Shown piece after piece: positions 35,244 through 42,454 of a stretch of DNA of 64,000 nucleotides (within the stretch, counting starts at the first letter, position 1; every line of letters begins with the position of its first letter). A model generated the notes under the pieces. The model was given only the letters and a program-made list of their open reading frames with translations, made no database searches and was not told the DNA's origin. This stretch comes from an uncultured Ardenticatenia bacterium (GTDB lineage: Bacteria; Chloroflexota; Anaerolineae; 4572-78; NAK82): the NCBI GenBank assembly GCA_937127125.1, contig CAKZLO010000033.1, positions 1 through 64,000 of the forward strand, written 5' to 3'. The position numbers and the translations under genes were made by a program.

Positions 35244-35924
35244 CTATTCGGCTAGTCCCAGACGACGCTTGCGCTCGGCCAGCTGCTGCTCCAGGCGATC
35301 CTTGCCAAGCACCTCGTCCATCTGCACCTCCAGACGAGCTGCCTTGACTTCCATTTCGGCGTCGGCGCGATCCAATCGGGCGCGAATCTGTTCGGTGACA
35401 CGAGCAATGTCGGCGTCTCCTAGGCCTTGCAGGTCATCCAGGGAGCGGATGCTCTTGGCAGCAATCTCTTTGCTGCGTGCCAGCTCCATAAGGGCCACTA
35501 CCTGCTCACGTTCCTGCTTGACCATATTGAGCTTCGCTTCCAACTTGACGCGGGCAGCAGCCAGCTTGTCCGCCTCCGCTTGTTGCTTGTCCAATTGTTC
35601 CTTGTAATCCTGCGCCAGCTCTACCTTCGAGTTGTATTGTGCCTGTGCCGCTGTTGCCAGGTCTTCCTTGCCCAGCTTGAGCAGGCGGTCAATATCGGCG
35701 TCAAGCTGTTCTGCCTCGGCCTGGAGCATCTCGTACTTGCGTTGCAGTGTCTTGAGCTGGCCGCGCACCGTCACCAGGGCATCTTCTAGTTCGTCCAGAT
35801 TGTTCTGGGCCTGTCGAATGTACTCATCAAAAACTGCCACCGAGTTCGCCTTGAGAGCGTTATCCACCAGAGCATGCAGGCTGGCGGAGATGAGAGTCTG
35901 TACCTTGCTGAGCAGTGAGGCCAT
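35244..35924 (-). CDS. pspA: PspA/IM30 (Vipp1) family membrane-stress protein
   Basis: 226 residues, the usual length of PspA. The predicted amphipathic N-terminal helix (MASLLSKVQTLISASLHALVD) binds stressed membranes; the rest is an almost unbroken coiled coil (for example LEDALVTVRGQLKTLQRKYE) that in this family assembles into ESCRT-III-like rings or rods. The start has a strong ribosome site (AAAGGAGGAG). It heads the minus-strand cluster with two binding-protein-like genes and a two-TM coiled-coil gene, implying a joint role at the membrane or cell surface. There is no pspF/pspB/pspC-like gene nearby. Confidence 0.93.
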   Translation of the reverse strand: MASLLSKVQTLISASLHALVDNALKANSVAVFDEYIRQAQNNLDELEDALVTVRGQLKTLQRKYEMLQAEAEQLDADIDRLLKLGKEDLATAAQAQYNSKVELAQDYKEQLDKQQAEADKLAAARVKLEAKLNMVKQEREQVVALMELARSKEIAAKSIRSLDDLQGLGDADIARVTEQIRARLDRADAEMEVKAARLEVQMDEVLGKDRLEQQLAERKRRLGLAE

Positions 35925-35977
35925 GATTTTTCTCCTCCTTTATGGGCTGTTGAACTGCTTTGCCAAAGGTAATGCTC

Positions 35978-36006
35978 ATCTTACCATGTACCGAGAAAAA
36001 AGCCAA
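35978..36006 (-). promoter_or_regulatory. Candidate promoter of the pspA cluster
   Basis: Minus strand TTGGCT (36006-36001), 17 bp, TAAGAT (35983-35978). Both boxes deviate from consensus. It lies back-to-back with the consensus promoter of the S1 gene (36036-36063). Confidence 0.4.
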
Positions 36007-36035
36007 TTGTCTGGAAAAGGGTGGGATATCTCAGA

Positions 36036-36063
36036 TTGACAGCTTGTCAGTAGGGTGTATAAT
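36036..36063 (+). promoter_or_regulatory. Consensus promoter of the S1-like gene
   Basis: TTGACA (36036-36041), 16 bp, TATAAT (36058-36063), both perfect. A ribosome site AAAGGGGAG follows at 36076-36084. Confidence 0.88.
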
Positions 36064-36092
36064 CCTTGATTATCTAAAGGGGAGTGGAATGT

Positions 36093-37247
36093 ATGAGCAG
36101 CGACAATATCCCGCCCGCCTCCAATGATACCCAACCCAATCCCCCCACAATGGAAGACCTTCTCTCTCAGCAGGCATTTGCTTTCCAGGAACCTAAGCGC
36201 GGTGAGATTCGCACCGGCACAGTCGTCTGGATCGGGCCAAATGAGATTGTGGTGGACATTGGGGTCAAGCGCGAGGGTATCGTAAACTCGCGCGATCTGG
36301 AACGTCTGAGAGCAGAAGGTATCGAGACCATCCAGATTGGCATGGAGGTTCCTGTCTATATTGTCAAGCCGGAGGATCAGGACGGCAACATAATTGTCTC
36401 GATCTATCTGGCACGTCGCGAGCTCGCGTGGCAAAAGGCGAAGGAATATCAGGAAACTGGCGCCATTTATAAAAGCAAAGTGACCGGGCATAACAAAGGG
36501 GGATTGGTGGTCCCCTTCGAAGGTGTGCCTGGTTTTGTCCCTGCTTCCCAGGTAGTTGGGTTCCCACGCGACGTTGCGGAGGAAGAAAGAGAGAGATGGC
36601 TGGCTGAGCAGATCGACCGTGACATCGTCGTGCGCGTCATCGAGGTTGATCGCAAGCGCAAAAGACTGGTGATGTCAGAGCAAGCTGCCCAGCGAGCATG
36701 GCAAGATCAACAGCGCAAAGAGTTTATCGAGAGCTTGGCGGTCGGCCAAGTGCTGCATGGGGTGGTGCGCAGCCTGACCAATTTCGGCGCTTTTGTGGAT
36801 TTGGGCGGTGTAGATGGATTGCTCCACCTTTCCGAACTGAGCTGGCAACCTGTTAAGCATCCCAGCCAGGTTGTTCGTGTGGGTGATGAGGTGGATGTCC
36901 GAATCATTCATCTTGACAAAGAGCAGGGCAAAATTGGCTTGAGCTTGCGCCAGACACAACCGGATCCGTGGAGCATCATCGAGTCCAGCTATGTCGTGGG
37001 TCAGCGAGTGCGGGGAACTGTCACCAATCTAGCGGAATTCGGTGCCTTTGTGCGGCTGGAGATCGGGGTCGAGGCGTTGGCACACCTGTCCGAGCTCTCG
37101 GACACCGAGATCCATCATCCCAGCGAGGCCGTTGTGCCGGGCAAAACCTATCTTTTCGAGATCATCCGCATTGATCCGGAACGTCGGCGCATCGGCTTGA
37201 GTTTGCGCCGCGTTCCGGCAGGCGAGCGCGAGCTGGCAGCCAGCTGA
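36093..37247 (+). CDS. rpsA: 30S ribosomal protein S1-like protein with four S1 domains
   Basis: 384 residues from ATG 36093, placed 8 nt after AAAGGGGAG; a GTG at 36084 overlaps the ribosome site and is less likely. S1 is an RNA-binding protein that helps the 30S subunit bind mRNA. Four S1 (OB-fold) repeats lie at about residues 30-105, 115-190, 205-280 and 292-368; the third (GVVRSLTNFGAFVDLGGVDG) and fourth (GTVTNLAEFGAFVRLEIGVEA) are canonical, the first two diverged, as usual for ribosome-binding repeats. The four-domain form is common outside Proteobacteria. Monocistronic, with consensus promoter and terminator. Confidence 0.9.
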   Translation: MSSDNIPPASNDTQPNPPTMEDLLSQQAFAFQEPKRGEIRTGTVVWIGPNEIVVDIGVKREGIVNSRDLERLRAEGIETIQIGMEVPVYIVKPEDQDGNIIVSIYLARRELAWQKAKEYQETGAIYKSKVTGHNKGGLVVPFEGVPGFVPASQVVGFPRDVAEEERERWLAEQIDRDIVVRVIEVDRKRKRLVMSEQAAQRAWQDQQRKEFIESLAVGQVLHGVVRSLTNFGAFVDLGGVDGLLHLSELSWQPVKHPSQVVRVGDEVDVRIIHLDKEQGKIGLSLRQTQPDPWSIIESSYVVGQRVRGTVTNLAEFGAFVRLEIGVEALAHLSELSDTEIHHPSEAVVPGKTYLFEIIRIDPERRRIGLSLRRVPAGERELAAS

Positions 37248-37274
37248 GGGGCGCGGATAGGGCATAGAAGTGCG

Positions 37275-37303
37275 AGCCAGGCAAATTTCGTGCCTGGCTT
37301 TTT
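37275..37303 (+). terminator. Rho-independent terminator after the S1-like gene
   Basis: AGCCAGGCA (37275-37283), 7-nt loop, TGCCTGGCT (37291-37299), then a T run. The stem is identical to the hairpin in the sigma-factor leader (47711-47743). Confidence 0.92.
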
Positions 37304-37640
37304 CATCTATGCTCAATGTGACACTCCAAAGAGGTTGGTCTGCAAGCCGAGCCAATAGCATGTCTTGTAACTTGTTCTCTAACAATAGTGTTACCGCCGG
37401 GAACAAATCCGGGAATAGGAACGTCGCCTCCCATGAACGAGGCCAACCAGCGGAGCAGACAGCCCATAAGGGGAGCAAGGGCAAAGCTTCGTTCCGGGTG
37501 ATTTGCTCTCTGAAATAATTCGCGTCTTTCTAGGGAATTTCGTATAATCGAAATGTAGGAGAAGTTCAGCAGGGGCTAGGTTAGCCTGGCGCCATTGTAT
37601 CGCCGATCGGCCACTGGTGCCCCACAAGAGGAGGGAAAAA
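37304..37640 (+). other. Intergenic leader of the FHA gene with candidate promoter
   Basis: About 340 bp without a convincing gene. A perfect TATAAT lies at 37543-37548; the best -35 (TTCGCG at 37519-37524, 18 bp away) is weak. The predicted leader of about 90 nt ends with the ribosome site GAGGAGGG before ATG 37641. I see no RNA gene in the rest. Confidence 0.45.
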
Positions 37641-39506
37641 ATGAGTGCTCATGTCCCGCTCTCACCGATGGTGTATCTCACCATCCGGCGCGGCAAGCGT
37701 GCTGGCCAGACCTTCTCAGCACCTGGTCCTGCCGTCACGATAGGTCGTGTATCCGACAATAGCATCGTCATAGATGATCCCCAGGTATCGCGCCATCACG
37801 CCAGCATCACGTTTGAAGGTGGGCAATGGGTGCTGCGCGATTTGGGGAGCACCAACGGCACCACGTTGAATGGACAGCTGGTCACCGCGCCGACAGTCGT
37901 GCATGAGGGTGATATGATCGGTCTGGGTGAAGTGTTGGTGAGTGTCCAGCTGGTGGGGGCGGCAGCTGCCGAGGCGACCGCGGCAGGGGTGCGCCCGCCA
38001 ACAGTCAGACCGGCACCGGTGGCTGCTCAGCCTGTCGCTGCAGGTGGCGAGCACTCCTGGTTGTGGCCGATAGTCATCTTCGTGCTTGCGGTTGGCGCGC
38101 TGGCCGTCACCGCCGTTCTGGCTTTCTTGCTGCTTCGCCGGCCGGCAGTTCCGCCGCAGGTGGCCATTGTTTCGCCCCCGAACGGCACCGTGGTCAATTT
38201 GGGCAGAGAGGTGGATGTGCAGGTAGTGGCGCAGGATGCGCAGGGGGTCACCCGCATTGACCTGTGGGTGGACAATGCGCTGTACACCTCCCAAAGCTCC
38301 CCAGACTCGCGCGGACAAGCTTCCTTCGCTGTCGTGCATCGCTGGACTCCCAACACGCCCGGTTCTCATGCCCTGTTGGCCAAGGCGTACAACGTCAACG
38401 GTCAGGAATCGCTCTCGCCGATTGTGCTGGTGACGGTGGCGCAGCCGACTGGCGCGATCTCCGAGCTACCTTCTCCTCAGGCGACAACAGGAGGGGTGGT
38501 TCCCCCGGCTGAGACACCGACTTTGCCTCCTGTGCCGACCAACACACCTGCGGCACCCACCCCGACGCCGCCGCCCACTCCCACCACTTGTGTGGACGAT
38601 GCCGCCTTTGTGGCAGATGTGACGGTGCCTGACGGTACCGTGGTCGTGCCGGGACAGCGCATTGATAAGGTGTGGCGGTTGCGCAACATCGGTTCATGTA
38701 CATGGGGGCCTGGCTATGCTGCCGTCTTTGTGTCTGGCAGCCAGATGTCCGCTCCGCCTATGGTTAGCTTGCCGAACACGCCCCCGGGAGGCGTTGTGGA
38801 TGTAGGGGTGACAATGTTTGCCCCTGCTGCGCCGGGCTCATATGCAGGCTATTGGCAACTGCGCAATGCGGCTGGTGTGCTGTTCGGGCGGCGCTTCTTG
38901 GTGCAGGTGGTGGTACCATCGCCGGTGACGCCGACCCCGATACCCACGCCCACTGCCCAAGCGTCGATCTCCTTTGTGGCTGACCGCACCGAGCTGGCAC
39001 CGGGCGAGTGCGCCACATTGCGCTGGGATGTGGAAAACGTCGCAGCCGTCTACCTGAACGACAGCGGTGTGGTGGGGCACGGCAGTCAGTCGGTCTGCCC
39101 TACCTCGACTACGACCTATGTGCTCCGTGTGCAATTGCGCGATGGCGGCACCACAGAGCGCAGCATCACCATCACGGTTAATCTGCCAGCTGTGCCCAAG
39201 CCCAGCCAGATTGGGCCACCGGATGGCTCCGTCTTCGACTATTACCCGCGCGTCGCCGACTTCTATTGGACGGGGGTGAGCTATCCGGGCGGAGTGACCT
39301 ACACGATCGAAATTCAATATGGCACCCCGGACGGCAGCGACTGGCAGCCGTGGCAGAAAGTGGAAGGGCTGACCGAAACCCACTATCGTATGGACGGCTT
39401 TGTCGGTGCCTACAATATGGGGCGCTGGCGCGTGTGGGCGGTTTCCAACGTCACCGGGCAGCGCAGCGAGCGCACAGGTTGGTGGAAGTTCCACTTCACC
39501 ATGTAA
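37641..39506 (+). CDS. FHA-domain membrane protein with extracellular Ig-like and NBR1-type domains
   Basis: ATG 37641 follows GAGGAGGG; a GTG 24 bp upstream lacks a ribosome site. 621 residues. FHA domain at about 10-95 (VTIGRVSDNSIVIDDPQVSRHHASI, then DLGSTNGTTLNG), which binds phosphothreonine peptides in the cytosol; one membrane helix at about 140-165 (VIFVLAVGALAVTAVLAFLLL); then outside an Ig-like domain (about 172-270), a Thr-Pro linker, an NBR1-like Ig domain (about 320-425, RLRNIGSCTWGPGY), another Ig-like repeat (about 440-515, ISFVADRTELAPGECATLRW) and a C-terminal beta domain. It could relay a phosphorylation signal between cytosol and surface; no Ser/Thr kinase gene is in the window. 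Confidence 0.88.
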   Translation: MSAHVPLSPMVYLTIRRGKRAGQTFSAPGPAVTIGRVSDNSIVIDDPQVSRHHASITFEGGQWVLRDLGSTNGTTLNGQLVTAPTVVHEGDMIGLGEVLVSVQLVGAAAAEATAAGVRPPTVRPAPVAAQPVAAGGEHSWLWPIVIFVLAVGALAVTAVLAFLLLRRPAVPPQVAIVSPPNGTVVNLGREVDVQVVAQDAQGVTRIDLWVDNALYTSQSSPDSRGQASFAVVHRWTPNTPGSHALLAKAYNVNGQESLSPIVLVTVAQPTGAISELPSPQATTGGVVPPAETPTLPPVPTNTPAAPTPTPPPTPTTCVDDAAFVADVTVPDGTVVVPGQRIDKVWRLRNIGSCTWGPGYAAVFVSGSQMSAPPMVSLPNTPPGGVVDVGVTMFAPAAPGSYAGYWQLRNAAGVLFGRRFLVQVVVPSPVTPTPIPTPTAQASISFVADRTELAPGECATLRWDVENVAAVYLNDSGVVGHGSQSVCPTSTTTYVLRVQLRDGGTTERSITITVNLPAVPKPSQIGPPDGSVFDYYPRVADFYWTGVSYPGGVTYTIEIQYGTPDGSDWQPWQKVEGLTETHYRMDGFVGAYNMGRWRVWAVSNVTGQRSERTGWWKFHFTM

Positions 39507-39550
39507 ACGGGTAGTCGTAACGCCCGTAGTGGCGATGGGCAACGCTACGC

Positions 39551-39570
39551 GCTATGGGGGTCCCCATAGC
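39551..39570. repeat. 20-bp near-perfect palindrome between convergent genes
   Basis: GCTATGGGG-GT-CCCCATAGC. It lies 44 bp after the FHA gene stop and abuts the stop of the DUF1028 gene; without a T tract it could be a factor-dependent bidirectional terminator. Confidence 0.4.
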
Positions 39571-40446
39571 TCACAGGAATTTGTTGCGCAGATACTCCAG
39601 CGCTACCTTGTCGATCATGCGCTCGTGCCAGCGATCTTCCAGGTTTTCCATGTTATAGAGGTCTAGCAGTGCCTGCCGTGTAGCGTCATCAAACTGGCCG
39701 GTGACCTGAATGTGCTGCTGGCCGGCATTGCGCAGGATTGTCTGCAGCTCGCGGCAGATGGACTCGCTTAGCTCCATCAGATCCTCGGGCGCGGACTGGC
39801 TGTAGAGGTGGTGGAGCGCTAACAATCGCTGCAGCTCGGCGATGGGTTGCGGGTGGTCGTCTACGCGCAGGTCGACGTAGCGATCCGTGCGCGCGGCATA
39901 GCCACCTGCGGTCCGTAGCACCACCACCGCCGCCGACTGCTGACCACGTCGGTCGCCGCCCGCGGCCTGTCCGGCTGCCAATGCAGCTACCAAGCGGTTG
40001 GCCAGCGGGCCGTTGGTCGTCTCGAAGGTGTGTGCCATCGCCTCCACGGTGTCCCGGCTGACGAGGATATTGCCTGCACAGGCATAGCCCTCACCGACGA
40101 TGTGACCGGCCCAAGCGTAACACTTGGCGCCGGTGAAAGCGGCAGCACGGCCGGCAGCATCTACCATCAGCACCTGGCGCTGGTCGGCGTCGCTGTCTAT
40201 GGACACCATATGGTTCAATGCCTCGGGAGCAGTCCAACCGTTGGCCAGCAGGCGCAGACCTTCAATGCCATAGGCAGCGTTCAGAGCTGCCTGGGTGGCA
40301 ATGGCTCCGACGCCTGCCCTAGCCCATGGCACCAGGCTGCCGACGGCCAGAAACTTGGACTGCACCGCAACGCCCAAATCGCCGTTGCGCGCGTCGCGTG
40401 CCACGATCGAGAAAGTGGAAAGTCGCAGAGTTCGGCTGGCAGACAT
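39571..40446 (-). CDS. DUF1028 Ntn-hydrolase-like protein with C-terminal peptidoglycan-binding-like domain
   Basis: 291 residues. The DUF1028 family belongs to the N-terminal-nucleophile hydrolase superfamily. Its signature STFSIVARDARNGDLGVAVQ starts near residue 10, followed by SKFLAVGSLVPWARAGVGAIATQA and GEGYACAGNIL. The Ser/Thr at residues 10-11 is the natural candidate nucleophile. The C-terminal 90 residues (DDHPQPIAELQRLLALHHLY and GQFDDATRQALLDL) look like the small putative peptidoglycan-binding domain often attached to this family. It lies 45 bp after the permease gene and is the last gene of the peptide-transporter operon, so it may act on an imported peptide, amide or cell-wall fragment. 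No signal peptide: cytosolic. Confidence 0.9.
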   Translation of the reverse strand: MSASRTLRLSTFSIVARDARNGDLGVAVQSKFLAVGSLVPWARAGVGAIATQAALNAAYGIEGLRLLANGWTAPEALNHMVSIDSDADQRQVLMVDAAGRAAAFTGAKCYAWAGHIVGEGYACAGNILVSRDTVEAMAHTFETTNGPLANRLVAALAAGQAAGGDRRGQQSAAVVVLRTAGGYAARTDRYVDLRVDDHPQPIAELQRLLALHHLYSQSAPEDLMELSESICRELQTILRNAGQQHIQVTGQFDDATRQALLDLYNMENLEDRWHERMIDKVALEYLRNKFL

Positions 40447-40491
40447 GGCCTTTCTCCTTGGAAGAAGAGTTTTATCAGGTTAAAGAAAGAT

Positions 40492-41418
40492 TCACGACTG
40501 TCGTAGTCGCGGGTCCATCGCATCCCGCACGCCGTCGCCCAAAAAGTTGAGCGCCAGCACCACCAGGAAGATCATCAGGCCGGGCAGGATGGAGATGTGA
40601 GGGGCATTGCGAATCTGCTGGCGTCCTGCGCTGAGCATCACGCCCCATTCGGCCGTGGGTGGCTGAGCGCCCAGACCCAGGAAGCTCAATCCTGCTGCGG
40701 CCATGATCATCCAGCCAACGTCAAGGGTGGCGGCTACAATCAGGGGGGCCAGACTGTTGGAAAAGATGTGATACACGATGATGCGCAAGTCGCTGGCCCC
40801 GATCACGCGCGCCGCCTGGACGAACTCCTGATTGCGCAGTGCGAGGACGCTGCCCCGCACAATGCGGGCATAGTAGGGAATGCCTACGATACTCACGGCT
40901 AGCATTGCATTGCTCAGGCCGGGTCCCAGCGAGGCAACCACTGCAATGGCCAGCAGCAACGACGGAAATGCCATCAAGATATCGATCAGCCGCATAATCA
41001 CGCTGTCCACCCGGCCGCCGAAGTATCCGGCCACCAGCCCCACAACGACTCCGGCTGACATGGCGACCAGCACGGCCATGAACCCCACCAGAAGGGACAC
41101 GCGACCACCCCACATCAGACGGCTGAGCATGTCCCGCCCCAGTTCGTCGGTGCCGAGCAGATGGCCCGGGCTGCCAGGGGGTAACAGGCGATTGGGCAGG
41201 TTGGTCACGTTTGGGTCCATGGGAGCAATGAGCGGCGCCAACAACGACACAATGATCATAAACAAGAGGAAGCTCGCACCTGCCACGGCAGCTCGATCAC
41301 GCCACAGACGGCGCAGAGCATCATACGTGAGGCTGTGCGGACGTTCTCTCCGGCCCAGCTCGACAGAACGAGCCGGTGCCGGTCTCTTGCCGGGACGAAG
41401 TTCGATCTCACGTTCCAT
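40492..41418 (-). CDS. Oligopeptide/dipeptide ABC transporter permease (DppC type)
   Basis: 308 residues from ATG 41418, overlapping the preceding permease gene by 11 bp; a TTG 18 bp further upstream is an alternative. Six membrane helices; the N-terminal segment and DPNVTNLPNRLLPPGSPGHLLGTDELGRDMLSR before helix 2 are diagnostic for DppC/OppC. The coupling (EAA-like) loop reads ARVIGASDLRIIVYHIF. It ends with LNFLGDGVRDAMDPRLR, as in the family. It pairs with the DppB-type permease. No ATPase gene follows. Confidence 0.94.
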   Translation of the reverse strand: MEREIELRPGKRPAPARSVELGRRERPHSLTYDALRRLWRDRAAVAGASFLLFMIIVSLLAPLIAPMDPNVTNLPNRLLPPGSPGHLLGTDELGRDMLSRLMWGGRVSLLVGFMAVLVAMSAGVVVGLVAGYFGGRVDSVIMRLIDILMAFPSLLLAIAVVASLGPGLSNAMLAVSIVGIPYYARIVRGSVLALRNQEFVQAARVIGASDLRIIVYHIFSNSLAPLIVAATLDVGWMIMAAAGLSFLGLGAQPPTAEWGVMLSAGRQQIRNAPHISILPGLMIFLVVLALNFLGDGVRDAMDPRLRQS

Positions 41419-42364
41419 AGTGGATGCGCGGGTCAATGTAAGCGTAAGCTAAATCGGTAATCAGGTTCACCAGTACATAGGAGGAAGCTACCATCAGGAT
41501 GCCGCCCTGCACGATGGGAAAATCGCGTGCCAGAATGCCTGTCACCATGGCAAGCCCGATCCCGGGGTAGGAGAAGACCACCTCGACCAGGATGTCGCCA
41601 CCTAGTAGATACCCTGCCTGTAGCCCGATGACAGTTACCACGGGGATGAGCGCGTTGCGCACCCCGTGGCGCGAGATCACCAGGCGTTCACGCAACCCTT
41701 TGGCGCGCGCCGTGCGTATATAATCCTGACGAATCACCTCCAGCATGCTGGAACGCGTCATGCGGGCAATGATCGCTGTAGGCGCCGTGGCAAGAGTTAG
41801 AGAAGGCAGGATCAGGTGCAATAGCAGGTCCAGAGTGCCTGTCTGCCCGGGGGACTGGATTCCCGAAACAGGCAGGATGCCCAGCATCAACCCAAACACA
41901 ATTTGCAGGATGATACCTAACCAGAACACAGGCGTGGAGAATCCCACCAATACCAGCACCATTGCAATGCGATCACCCAGCGAATACTGGCGTATCGCCG
42001 AGATGATCCCCGCTGGTACGCCGACCAAGCAGGCGATGCTGAGTGCCAACACCATCAGGTAGGCAGAATTTTGAAAGCGACCTGCCATGTAGGGCAAGAC
42101 TTCGCGCTTGAGCTGAATGGAGCGTCCCCAGTCGCCACGCACGACACCCCCCAGCCAGCGCAAGTACTGCACATATAGCGGCTGGTCCAATCCCATATCA
42201 CGCCGCAGCTGCTTCACAGCTTCCTCGCTGGCCCGGGTGCCCAGCATAATCTTGGCCGGATCGCCTGGAGCCAGCTGCATGATCAGGAATACCAGCAGTG
42301 TCACACCGATCAGGACCGGTATCAGGCTCAATACACGCTGGACAACATAACGCGTCATACCCAT
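41408..42364 (-). CDS. Oligopeptide/dipeptide ABC transporter permease (DppB type)
   Basis: 318 residues, usual for DppB. N-terminal RYVVQRVLSLIPVLIGVTLLVF, the extended outer loop with GDPAKIMLGTRASEEAVKQL, and the cytoplasmic coupling loop RTARAKGLRERLVISRHGVRN followed by ALIPVVTVIGLQ are all as in the family; it ends AYAYIDPRIHYGT. Met3 (42358) is an alternative start. Separated from the binding-protein gene by 90 bp holding a perfect 13-bp hairpin. Confidence 0.94.
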   Translation of the reverse strand: MGMTRYVVQRVLSLIPVLIGVTLLVFLIMQLAPGDPAKIMLGTRASEEAVKQLRRDMGLDQPLYVQYLRWLGGVVRGDWGRSIQLKREVLPYMAGRFQNSAYLMVLALSIACLVGVPAGIISAIRQYSLGDRIAMVLVLVGFSTPVFWLGIILQIVFGLMLGILPVSGIQSPGQTGTLDLLLHLILPSLTLATAPTAIIARMTRSSMLEVIRQDYIRTARAKGLRERLVISRHGVRNALIPVVTVIGLQAGYLLGGDILVEVVFSYPGIGLAMVTGILARDFPIVQGGILMVASSYVLVNLITDLAYAYIDPRIHYGT

Positions 42365-42386
42365 CCACTCATACGATTACATCGTG

Positions 42387-42423
42387 GCTGCGGGTCACGC
42401 GCTACTAACACGTGACCCGCAGC
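42387..42423 (-). repeat. Intercistronic stem-loop between binding-protein and permease genes
   Basis: GCTGCGGGTCACG (42387-42399) and CGTGACCCGCAGC (42411-42423), a perfect 13-bp stem with an 11-nt loop and no T tract. This kind of hairpin commonly stabilises the upstream binding-protein mRNA relative to the permease part. Confidence 0.75.
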
Positions 42424-42454
42424 AAACGTCTTCGGGAGCGGGAATGTCAGGCGA

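Noticed and set aside
33878-35347. A 489-codon open frame on the plus strand opposite the solute-binding gene
   Set aside because: It is antisense to a clear gene, its product is His/Arg/Gln-rich without domains, and no promoter or ribosome site precedes it.
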